A stretch of 47,680 nucleotides of DNA, taken from positions 1 through 47,680 of the IMG/VR virus record IMGVR_UViG_3300032278_000017; one strand, given 5' to 3'. Position 1 is the first letter of the stretch, and every line of letters begins with the position of its first letter. The notes beneath the pieces are model-generated. The model saw nothing but the letters and a program-made list of their open reading frames with translations. It ran no database searches and had not been told where the DNA came from. This DNA comes from a virus. A program made the position numbers and the translations under genes. Below, one piece after another: positions 15,466 to 24,800 of the stretch.

Positions 15466-15791
15466 GGACATCTCTCGTCGATATTGGTTGGCAGAACAAC
15501 TTCTCCTGTCGCCGTTAATCCAGCGAGACAAAGAATCCTGCGGTCCGCGTTTCGGGCATCCGCTAGGGCTGTATCGATATCGGCTAGACGACGATCCATC
15601 ATATTAATGCGATTAACGTTGCTTGCAACTGTCTCTGCTATCCCTGGAATTTGATCGATGCTTTCAGCTGTATCGCCAACGCCAAAAGCTGCACCAAAAC
15701 CTGCCGCAAACATTGTAGCAAAACCTCCTAGCATCCATACTAAGCCTTTACCGTGAGGCACGGCAGCGGCAAATGTTTCTAGTAGCCTCAT
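15462..15791 (-). CDS. Membrane protein of the lysis cluster (holin or spanin-like)
   Basis: A 109-aa protein with GGAG upstream. A hydrophobic segment at about residues 15-38 (GLVWMLGGFATMFAAGFGAAFG) is followed by a helical, heptad-like stretch (ETVASNVNRINMMDRRLADIDTALADAR as motif region) and a tail with two cysteines. One N-terminal membrane span plus coiled coil is typical of inner-membrane spanins or accessory holins. No outer-membrane lipobox is visible. Its position before the holin gene supports a lysis role. Confidence 0.6.
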   Translation of the reverse strand: MRLLETFAAAVPHGKGLVWMLGGFATMFAAGFGAAFGVGDTAESIDQIPGIAETVASNVNRINMMDRRLADIDTALADARNADRRILCLAGLTATGEVVLPTNIDERCP

Positions 15792-15805
15792 TATGTATCT
15801 CCATT

Positions 15806-16234
15806 TTAGTTTTCATTATCGCCTTCTATCTCCATATCTGGATCAATAATTTTACGGATATTATGGAGCGTAGCGGCTTCTATTTTTAATCCTTTTTCTT
15901 CTCTCATTTTATAGAGAGCTGTCATACTGAGCAAAGGTACACGGAGAGTTATACCTGCGCCTATAAGTGTTTGTACTTTATCCACATATTCACTAGCCAC
16001 ATGAGGTTCTGTTCTTTTGCCTATAACTTCACCATCTTTCTCAACTTCAATTGTGAGATATTTCTTATCGAGAGTCTCTCGGGTAGTGGTATAAGCTTTT
16101 ATCATAGGTGTCATCTTTTCTACAATGCTAGAGACTCTAAATGAAAATAAAGTTTCTAAATCTTCAATAGTAAGTAGTTCCCGGCAACCTTGGTAGATCT
16201 CGATTAGTTCGTCATTACTGATTTTCAGTTCCAT
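15806..16234 (-). CDS. Hypothetical protein (142 aa), possibly DUF1617-like
   Basis: Helical and acidic. The outline MELKISNDELIEIYQGCREL, a central region with EVIGKRTEPHVASEYV, and a C-terminal acidic tail resemble phage proteins grouped as DUF1617. This is a weak match from memory. Found between the fibre region and the lysis genes. Function is unknown. Confidence 0.55.
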   Translation of the reverse strand: MELKISNDELIEIYQGCRELLTIEDLETLFSFRVSSIVEKMTPMIKAYTTTRETLDKKYLTIEVEKDGEVIGKRTEPHVASEYVDKVQTLIGAGITLRVPLLSMTALYKMREEKGLKIEAATLHNIRKIIDPDMEIEGDNEN

Positions 16235-16276
16235 GATTCTTTTTCCTCTGAGAGAAAGGGTTAAGTGCTACAGTGG

Positions 16277-16636
16277 TTAGGCTTCTGCTTCTTCTGCTTC
16301 CCAAGGCATTATATGATCCGTTTCATGAGTAGGATGTGCCCGTAATTCTATATCCGCATCAAGTCTCGTCTGTAGTTTTGCAATACGATCCTCACCCATA
16401 TCTGCTTCAACCCATGATATTAAGTCAGCTTTTTCTATATCGGCATAATCTGTCCAGCTATCATCACCTTCTTCACGGATCAACATTGTAGAGTTTACAG
16501 TAGTGGCTACAACACCTTCATTATTCTCAGCTTTGTAGGTCCAATGAATAACAGTAATGACATCGGAATGTCCGTCATCATCTGGACCCTTCAAGCGTTC
16601 TATCGTACCAAAGTCCCAACTATATGTGTTATCCAT
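16277..16636 (-). CDS. Hypothetical acidic protein next to the tail fibre gene
   Basis: A 119-aa acidic protein overlapping the end of the fibre gene by eight bases. The first half is beta-like (DVITVIHWTYKAENNEGVVATT) and the second helical (IEKADLISWVEADMG). Similar small proteins follow S74-type fibres in marine phages (DUF7936-like, from memory). It could be a fibre-associated or assembly protein, which is inferred from position only. Confidence 0.6.
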   Translation of the reverse strand: MDNTYSWDFGTIERLKGPDDDGHSDVITVIHWTYKAENNEGVVATTVNSTMLIREEGDDSWTDYADIEKADLISWVEADMGEDRIAKLQTRLDADIELRAHPTHETDHIMPWEAEEAEA

Positions 16637-19600
16637 TTTCCAGTGCCTCTACCTTAGCTGTGAGTTCCTGTACTGCCGCCACCAATAGTGGCACCAAGTG
16701 AGATTGATCTAATCCCTGAGTTACCATCTCGCCTTCATCGTCCATGTCATCCTTCTCCCCATGCACAGCCTGTGGAACTATATCTGAAACCTCATGTGCA
16801 AAGAAACCTTGCTTAACAACCGAAGGGGGATCGTTTTTGAAGTTAAACTTGTATGGCTTTAGTTGACTGAGCAGATCAAGTGCGTCATCGAATGGCGACT
16901 CATTTTCCTTCAGTCGATAGTCAGAAGACGTATTATACGAAGTAGCATTATTAGTGGTGGCGATGTATCCCACGTTATCCCATGTGGAATCTGAAGCCTG
17001 TTGCCGGACAAACCAACACGCTATACGGCTAGTGCTATCAGCTAGAGTATCATAGAACGCCGCCCCTTGGTGACCGCCTCCATTATAAGTAATGGTTAGC
17101 GGGTAGGGATTGCTGTTGTATTCCGTTGCTGTATCAACTCCAATCCCACACAAGATGTTTCCAGAAACTGAGAGACGTTGAAGTGGGGTTACAGTTCCTA
17201 TTCCCACATTTCCACTGGACTTGATAATCATCTTAGTGGGACAAGAAGCACCTGTATCTGTAGATAGTCTAAAGGACAGAAGCCCGTTAGAAGTAGCCGT
17301 GTCCCACCCTCCAGTTATCATAGACACTGGGTATGTTCCACCAAATGCACCGACAGGTGAGAAGCCAATACCCAAAGCCAGTGTTTCACCTGTGCCGACG
17401 GCATTGTTCATTAGTCTGATAAGAGACTTGCTTGACGTATCAATTCTTACGCCATGCTGGCTAGTGCCGTAACACTCAAACTGAGCACCTGGACCAGTAG
17501 TCCCTACGGATAATTTTCCATTAGGAACGATGACGTTCTTAGATGTATCAACCGTGAGAGCTATGTCATCCAGATCGGTACGACTGTTAGTGCCATCGGA
17601 ATTATTAAGGATATGGAACTTGCCGGCATAGGCTCCGTTATTGGTTCCTTCATACATGAGGGCAACCTTCTGGTAGTTGCCATCAGCGTATACCTGACCC
17701 AATCCGATTCCGCAGTATTGACCAGGTGAGTTAACGGAGTCTCCACCAATGTGGATTCGCTCCCCGCTTGCCAGATTGCCTACTTGGAATGGGTAGTCTG
17801 GAGTCTGGTTTGTTCCGATCCCTACATTTCCATTAGCAAGAATGTTCATGGCGGTAGTGCCATTATGACTACCAGGAGCAACCGCACCATCGTTGGTGTT
17901 GTTTACAACGAACCTGAGATAGCCGCCAGTTGCTGTGTTTCCAGCGGTGATGTAGTTCCCGCCGTTATTGCCTAGCTGTAGGCCCTGCCATTGTAGGGTG
18001 GCTCTGTGAGTGTCGTTGGTTGTGTATCGGGCTATAAATGCCTTGTCTTGTTCGACAATAGTATTACCGACAACCGTAAGATTCTGGGTGGCGTCTAGGG
18101 TTGCGGCCTTGGTACTTGCGTAGCTTCCACCGCCTGTACTCTTGCCAGTATAAAAGTCTAGACCACCAGAGTATCCACCTGTCGTGAAGGATCGAATTTC
18201 ACCCATCGTATAGAACGTCGATGCACTCGACGCGTGTTGTTTCTTAAATACGATCTTCTCCATATCGGCAGGATTACCAGTCGAGTTACTACTGGAGTTC
18301 AACTCGATGCTTCCAGCTACATGGAGCTTGTCACGGGGTGCTCCATTAATCCCTACAGTTCCAATACCGACGTTTCCTGCCGCCGCTATAATCATCCGCT
18401 CAGTTGTGGCATTGTTAGATAGACTTGTACCAAACTTGAGATTGCCACCGTTCTCGTATACAGAAAGCTCATAAGAGCCATCTGAGTTTCTTCCCACCTG
18501 ACCGTATTGGGTTGTGCTGTAACCCATACGGATCATGCTCTCGCCGGCATTTGTTAATTGCAGTTGAGTAGCTGGAGCCGATTGGCCGATCCCGACTTTA
18601 CCGTCAGAGATAATACGCATCCGCTCACTTACATTGACGGTGAACCGCAGATAGTCGGCGGCGTGGTCGTACTGAATACCGCCAGCGTATGTGGCGGCTC
18701 CAGATGTACCGTCAGAGAACTCGATACGTCCCGCCGAGTCACTACCTGAAAAGATAGTCATGCCTTCCACGCCGGAACCATCACCGACAACTAGTCTGTC
18801 AGAATACTGATCCCCAGGAGTTGCGGTTCCGATACCGACGCGGCCCGATGTATCCATAACAATTTCATCGTTCCCAGAACCGTTGTAATTAAATCTGAAC
18901 GTGTCATCGGTATGAGCGTAGACTGCCCAGTAGTTCGTGGCGTCTGTTGTCTCGAAACCTACGACACCTTTGACTTGTAGCTTCTGGGCTGGCGATACGG
19001 TCCCCACCCCCACGTTGCCGTTTACAAGAATTGACATCCAGCGAGCACTAGTACCGTGGTTCAGGAAGTCCAACTTGGTCGCTGAACCTTCGATGCCCCA
19101 TTCAACGTTAGATGTAGTTTCTCTTAAGAGGAAGCTGGGATTTGTAGGCTCGTCAAGCCTTATGTAACCACCGACAACATGTAATTTTCTTGCTGGAGCA
19201 TTAGTACCAATCCCAATCCGACTAGCGCCACCATCGACAAAGAAGCAATTGGCATCTCCGTTGCTCTCTACCCTGAAGTCTACGTCAGCAGAATCTTCAT
19301 TGAATACCGAACCCACTCCTCCCTGAACTGAAAACCCCCTCTCAGCGATAGTGAGCCTATCTTCATTTATCCGTATAGCTGGCGTTGTCCCAAGCGCAGA
19401 GCCAAGGCCGATTAACAGGTCATCTGCGGTGTCGTCTAATCCAATGTGAAAGTCTTGGGCGTTACCATCAAATATGATCTTCTGATCTTCTGCCCCAGCA
19501 TCACCAATAGTGAGATCACCAGCTACTGTAGCGGCTCCAGTTACAGAGAGAGTCTGCACTGATATCAAGTCAGATACCACCAAGTTTCCATCGGCTATAT

Positions 19601-21215
19601 CCAGGGCAGTCTGGCCATTACCCCCTGTGATTGTGAGTTTCTCTCCACTAGAATCCCAGAAGAAGTGGTCGCCAGCAGTGTCAGAATAAAAGATTACGTC
19701 TTGGCCGCTTCCATCGGAGCCAACAGTGAGTAAGCCGGTGGTCAAAGACGTCAGAGTACCGACACTGGTGATCGCTGACTGGGCCGCACCTGTGACCGTG
19801 GCCGCAGAGCCACTTGCATTGCCCGTCAATGCTCCAACGAAAGTCGTAGCCGTGACTGTTCCACTGCTTGGGTTGTAGTTGAAAGTACCGTCCGACTCAA
19901 GGCCCAAGCTACCGCCCGTCAAGGCTCCACCGGCAGTGAAGATCACCGCGTTGGTCTCACTAGTAGATTCGTTGTCAGTGATCGTAACCGTACTAGCAAG
20001 CGTGGCGGTGGAGGCCAAGGTGGCCGTGTCAGCGTTACCAGTCAGAGCGCCAGTGATAGCTGTAGAGTTAATGGCGTCAAAGTATCCGGTAGCCCACCTG
20101 ATACCGCTGGATCCAAGATTCAGCGAACTATCCGCAGAAGGGAAAAGGTGTTGGTTGAAATCCCAGGAATCTGTGTCGTTTTCCCACAGGATAGTTTTGT
20201 CCGACGCACCCTTTAGAGTAATCCCGCCACCGTCCGCAGTAGTGTCCGATGGACTAGCGACTGCGCCAAGCTCAATATTTTTGTCATCAACTGTGAGCGT
20301 GGTCGCGTTGATTGTGACGGTCGTTCCATTGACCGTCAGATCGCCGGAGACAACCATAGTCCCTGCGGTCAAAGTGTCTGCTACCAACACATTTCCATCG
20401 GCCACGTTCAAGGCGGTTTGACCGTTCGTCCCAGTAACTGTCAGCAACTCTTCACTAGCATCCCAGAACAGGTGATCACCCGCAGTAGCCGAGTAGAAAT
20501 ACACATCCCCACCGCTACCGTCTGAACCAACAGCCAGCGAGGTTAAGGCTCCGACACTAGTGATGTTGGTCTGAGCGGCCGTGGACAGAGTGCCTACAAA
20601 TGCCGTACTTGTGATGCTCGTAGCACCTGTTACCACTCCTGCATCAATTAATATCGTGCTGTCTAGAACGATATCCTGGCCTGTCAGTGGCGTAATATGC
20701 AGATCGCCGGTAGTTGAGGCGAGTACGTTGCCGTTCAGGTTTAGATTGTCTATCTGAAGAGCGGTCAGGGTGCCGAGTGAAGTAACATTAGCCTGCGCCG
20801 CTGTTGTAAGTGTTCCGGCGATATTCGTGGCCGTGATATTCCCTGTGAACACCACATCGTCGGTGCCGTCGTCAACGGTAAAGACAATTCCATCAGACCC
20901 GCTACCATTGACATTTGTGGACATGAACTCGAACTGCGTGTTACCAGAGTCGTATTGGAACCAGTAGTCGGAGCCTGTGCCAAAGTAAAGCTCTTCATCG
21001 TCGCTCAGTATGATACCACTTGCAGATGCGTTAAACGCGCCCGTTACCGTTAGATCACCTGCTACCGTAACATCGTTACCATCTGGCGTAATCGTAAGAT
21101 CGCCTGAGTTCGAAACTAAAAATACAACATCAGTTGATCCGGTATCGTTATAGGCAAGGATCAATGGAGCAGTAGTGTCTGCTAGGTTCAATCCACCTGG
21201 ACTATACAGAGCCAT
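16629..21215 (-). CDS. Tail fibre/spike with C-terminal S74 intramolecular chaperone
   Basis: A 1528-aa receptor-binding-type protein. The first ~480 residues are beta-repeat-rich with two similar blocks (VGSDGSG.D...FYS.TAGDH.FWD, then NGQTAL.[VI]ADGN). The middle carries at least seven copies of a G-[NRK]-VGIGT-like motif spaced 50-150 residues apart, typical of trimeric fibres. The C-terminus has SSDYRLKEN (Ser/Lys dyad for self-cleavage), KPYKFNFKN, GFFAHEVSDIVPQAV and a final helix of the S74 chaperone domain, which folds the trimer and is then cut off. It is the likely host-range determinant. The gene begins ten bases after the 86-aa gene. Confidence 0.88.
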   Translation of the reverse strand: MALYSPGGLNLADTTAPLILAYNDTGSTDVVFLVSNSGDLTITPDGNDVTVAGDLTVTGAFNASASGIILSDDEELYFGTGSDYWFQYDSGNTQFEFMSTNVNGSGSDGIVFTVDDGTDDVVFTGNITATNIAGTLTTAAQANVTSLGTLTALQIDNLNLNGNVLASTTGDLHITPLTGQDIVLDSTILIDAGVVTGATSITSTAFVGTLSTAAQTNITSVGALTSLAVGSDGSGGDVYFYSATAGDHLFWDASEELLTVTGTNGQTALNVADGNVLVADTLTAGTMVVSGDLTVNGTTVTINATTLTVDDKNIELGAVASPSDTTADGGGITLKGASDKTILWENDTDSWDFNQHLFPSADSSLNLGSSGIRWATGYFDAINSTAITGALTGNADTATLASTATLASTVTITDNESTSETNAVIFTAGGALTGGSLGLESDGTFNYNPSSGTVTATTFVGALTGNASGSAATVTGAAQSAITSVGTLTSLTTGLLTVGSDGSGQDVIFYSDTAGDHFFWDSSGEKLTITGGNGQTALDIADGNLVVSDLISVQTLSVTGAATVAGDLTIGDAGAEDQKIIFDGNAQDFHIGLDDTADDLLIGLGSALGTTPAIRINEDRLTIAERGFSVQGGVGSVFNEDSADVDFRVESNGDANCFFVDGGASRIGIGTNAPARKLHVVGGYIRLDEPTNPSFLLRETTSNVEWGIEGSATKLDFLNHGTSARWMSILVNGNVGVGTVSPAQKLQVKGVVGFETTDATNYWAVYAHTDDTFRFNYNGSGNDEIVMDTSGRVGIGTATPGDQYSDRLVVGDGSGVEGMTIFSGSDSAGRIEFSDGTSGAATYAGGIQYDHAADYLRFTVNVSERMRIISDGKVGIGQSAPATQLQLTNAGESMIRMGYSTTQYGQVGRNSDGSYELSVYENGGNLKFGTSLSNNATTERMIIAAAGNVGIGTVGINGAPRDKLHVAGSIELNSSSNSTGNPADMEKIVFKKQHASSASTFYTMGEIRSFTTGGYSGGLDFYTGKSTGGGSYASTKAATLDATQNLTVVGNTIVEQDKAFIARYTTNDTHRATLQWQGLQLGNNGGNYITAGNTATGGYLRFVVNNTNDGAVAPGSHNGTTAMNILANGNVGIGTNQTPDYPFQVGNLASGERIHIGGDSVNSPGQYCGIGLGQVYADGNYQKVALMYEGTNNGAYAGKFHILNNSDGTNSRTDLDDIALTVDTSKNVIVPNGKLSVGTTGPGAQFECYGTSQHGVRIDTSSKSLIRLMNNAVGTGETLALGIGFSPVGAFGGTYPVSMITGGWDTATSNGLLSFRLSTDTGASCPTKMIIKSSGNVGIGTVTPLQRLSVSGNILCGIGVDTATEYNSNPYPLTITYNGGGHQGAAFYDTLADSTSRIACWFVRQQASDSTWDNVGYIATTNNATSYNTSSDYRLKENESPFDDALDLLSQLKPYKFNFKNDPPSVVKQGFFAHEVSDIVPQAVHGEKDDMDDEGEMVTQGLDQSHLVPLLVAAVQELTAKVEALENG

Positions 21216-21224
21216 TATATCTCC

Positions 21225-21485
21225 TTAAACCAGAGGTAAAGCGAGGATAGCCAATTGACCTCTGACTAAATAAATGGTCGAACCCGCAATTACCGAATCG
21301 GTAAAATAAACATCACCAGTATCCGTGTCTTTAACAAGGGTCGCATTTTGGTCGGATTGGTATTGAGTAAACCCATAGCGCCCCGATTCTTTCCTTTCAT
21401 ATACAACTAAGAACCCAGCCCTATCCGCAATACTTTCCCGAGGAATCTCCCATATATTCGTCGGTATTACGCGACTATTAGCCAT
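21225..21485 (-). CDS. Hypothetical tail-tip associated protein (86 aa)
   Basis: Not recognised. A small beta-rich protein (RAGFLVVYERKESGRYGFTQY, VKDTDTGDVYFTDSV) located between the hub protein and the fibre. Its start overlaps the 115-aa gene by eight bases. It might be an adaptor for the fibre; this is only a positional inference. Confidence 0.6.
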   Translation of the reverse strand: MANSRVIPTNIWEIPRESIADRAGFLVVYERKESGRYGFTQYQSDQNATLVKDTDTGDVYFTDSVIAGSTIYLVRGQLAILALPLV

Positions 21486-21825
21486 CGTAACCAGCCTCTA
21501 TAGCTAAAGCCCGTAGTTCCCCATCCCGATCAGCTAAGTTACGAACCGATGTTCTTACATCACGTACATCGCTACTAATACGATCTAAGAGCCTGGCCTG
21601 TGCATTAATCTGTTGAAGAAGAGACTCCATTTTACCACGAACCTCTGTAGTAGGTTCTTCGTCTTCAGCACCATGGAGTAAACCCCTCAAAAGGGCAAGT
21701 TGTTGCCCGTGCTTCCTAACTATTTGAGCAGTCTCTTTTGTCCACACATTTAACTCTTCATGGGAACAAAGCGTCATTCCAGTCAGTTCATCTAGTAGGT
21801 CTTGAGTCTCTGTGATTGTCGCCAT
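21478..21825 (-). CDS. Coiled-coil protein of the tail-tip cluster (115 aa)
   Basis: Residues 25-105 are strongly helical with heptad spacing (ETAQIVRKHGQQLALLRGLL, LLQQINAQARLLDRISSDVRDV as outline), so a trimeric coiled coil is likely. No enzymatic motif is present. The place between the hub and fibre genes suggests a linker or assembly role. Confidence 0.6.
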   Translation of the reverse strand: MATITETQDLLDELTGMTLCSHEELNVWTKETAQIVRKHGQQLALLRGLLHGAEDEEPTTEVRGKMESLLQQINAQARLLDRISSDVRDVRTSVRNLADRDGELRALAIEAGYDG

Positions 21826-21835
21826 TGGATATTCC

Positions 21836-24800
21836 TTAATATGTATTAGAGTAAGCTGGACGATCGTATTCGAGCTTCCAACAAGCTAACCGTACATCAT
21901 CACCGTCCCAAGTAGTCGTCCCATTTGCGGGGTACATCTGAACATCAATAGTATAAACCTTAGCAGCAGATACAACGTGGCTCAAAGTTAATTCTTTAGC
22001 TTGCCAGCCAGTTGTATCGTTAATCACTGTACCAACGAGCACACGACTACCACCGCTAAAATCATTGGAGATAAAATTAGCGATAAGATAGTTAGTTGTC
22101 TCTTCTCTGTAACCCACCTGAGTTAGCTTAGTAAGCGTAACTCCTGGAGGCAGAATTACCGTGGCGTGGTTAAGGGCGTAACCGCTATCGGTACCTGTCG
22201 CATATCCTTTTTTATATAAGAGTGTGTAAGGCTGATAGGGAGACCCAAACTGAGATCCGATCTCGCACTGAAGGGTCGTCCAGGGTACTATAATTTCCCC
22301 AGAAACTTCTGCAAGATTAACAACCGTAAAGCTATCTCCGAAAGTCTGCACATTACCGTTGACATCAGTATACTTTACGCGCCATTGTAATTCGCCCTCA
22401 GTACCATCAGCTACTGGAATATTAATTACACGTTGAAGGGTAGAGGCTGATGAGATTGTACCTGTCGATGATGTCCATGCGGTGAGCCAGGAACCATCGA
22501 TAGACTCACCTCCAGCCACTCCGTCGCGCTTTTTATATTCGATAGCGGTCACACGAAGGAACGTATCCTCGACATCGAGTGTCACGGTAGAGATCGCCGC
22601 AGCGCGCACTTCTTTAACAAAGACTTCAGGTTTGAACTCTCCTGGTCGAGTATAACGAACCTTAACCGATTCTGTAGATTCACGACCTCCGCCATTAGCT
22701 AGACCGTATCCGAAGGCCGTTACATAGCCAACCTGACCTACGTCTAGCGTAGCAAGTGTTCCGATATCATTTGTTGCAAACATCCGACCATTTTTTGCCG
22801 TCTCAAGACGTGTGTTTCCATCGCTAGGTTGACCTGAAGTAGACCCTAGGATCTTAATAGAGGCTGTATCGACATCTCCTTGGACATTGGCAGAAAGGAT
22901 ACCAGTTGCGTCTGTTGTAAGCGAAACGGCGATATTTGAGATCGTTCCTGCATCAAAGCCCCCAGATGCGATGTGAGTCTTAAGCGCATGGCTTGTATCC
23001 GGCTTGTACCAAAGTTGAAATTGAACAAAGGATTGATGTTCTTCTGCTAACGTAACGACTTGCGCATACGAGGTTGCGTTAGCCGGCGTGGCAGTCTTCA
23101 GTGTCCACGAGCTCCAGGCCGCGGCTCCTACTTTTGTCCTCTGATACAGGTCGGTCGCTATACCAGCCGGATCAAGAACTTTAACAGTGAACGTACCTTC
23201 TGTACTTGATTCCACCTGCGAGATCTCTTCCAGCCTCGGTGTTATAGGAGAACCACTATGGATTTTCCTCGTCTTTACCGAAGCAGATGATTCTGTACCT
23301 CCACCGCTAGAGGCGCTATACCCAAATGCGGTAACATAAACTGTATCACCAATATCGATAGTAGCAAGCGTACCAATATCAGCGGTTGTGAGCATACGAC
23401 CATTCTTCGCTGTTTCATTACGTGTATCCGCGTCACTGGGCTGTCCAGAACTAGAAGCTAAAATTTTAATTGAACCTGTATCCACATCCCCCTGTACGTT
23501 AGCAGAAACAACCCCGTCCTCAGCAATGGTAATATCTAAAGCGATATTTGGAATAGTGCCCTTATCGAAACCTCCGGACGTAACTGGAACCTTGACAGTA
23601 TTCCCATTGATGACATACCAAAGTTGAAATTGAATATAAGACTGATGCCCCTCTACAAGTGTAACATCTTCGTCGTAAGAAGTGTTGTGAGAAGGAGGAT
23701 CTCCTATAAGTGTCCACGATGTCCAAGTAGCGGTTCCTGACTTTGAGCGCCAGTAGAGTTTTGTTGCGTGCGATTGGGGATCTAAGATCTTAACCGTATA
23801 AGTACCAGTCGTAGCGGTCTCAGTCTGGCTCACATCCTCTATTGTGGGTACAATGTCACCCACTCGGACAACTTGACCCTTAATCGAGATAGAGGATTCA
23901 TCACCTGTTCCGTTAGCACCGCTATATCCAAAGCACGTTACATAAGCTACATCCCAAAGATCAATCGTAGCAAGTGTTCCTATATTTGTTGTCGTAAATA
24001 CGCGCCCATTCTTTGCGGTCGCGGCTCGAGTTGTGCTATCGCTTGGTTGCCCTGAATCAGAAGCTACAATTTTAATGGAAGCTGTATCTATGTCTCCTTG
24101 AACATTCGCGGATACTACACCATCCTTATTGATTGTTACCTGCATAGAGATGTTCGGGATGGTCCCTTTATCGAAGCCTCCGGAGGTAACAGGGATCTTA
24201 AAACTCTCCGCGCCAATGTCGTACCAGAGTTGAAATTGGATAAACGACATATGACTCTCTAGGAGCGTAACTGTATGGTTGTATGAAGTATCGTCTGATG
24301 GACTTCCGGTCTTTTGAACCCAAGCACTCCAGTCTCCATGACCAGATTTCGTACGATAGTATAAGTCAGTCGCAAGACTTTGTGGATCTAGAACCTTAAC
24401 TGTATAGGTGCCATTTGTACCGTCTTCTGTTTGAGATACATCTTCAAGGGTTGGAGCAATAACTGTAGCGTTAATAACTCTAGCTTTAACTGATGCCGAT
24501 GATTCATCCCCACCTCCGCTAGTAGCACTATAACCAAAGGCTGTAGCATATCCTGTTTCACCGGGATTTAAAGTAATAGATCCAATAGTAGCGGATGGAA
24601 ACATTCTTCCATCTTGAGCAGATACAGCTCTTGTATCCGTATCACTTGGTTGACCTGTTTTTGAAGCTAGAATTTTAATAGAGGCCGTATCTGAATCGCC
24701 TTGTACATTAGCGGACAAAACTCCCGCTTCATTAATTGTCAGCACAACTCTAATGTTCGGCCGCTGACCTAAATCGAAACCACTCGATTTAATGATCAGT

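Noticed and set aside
19879-20421. 180-aa plus-strand frame inside the fibre gene
   Set aside because: Val/Ser/Ala-rich antisense shadow of the fibre's beta repeats, with no ribosome site.
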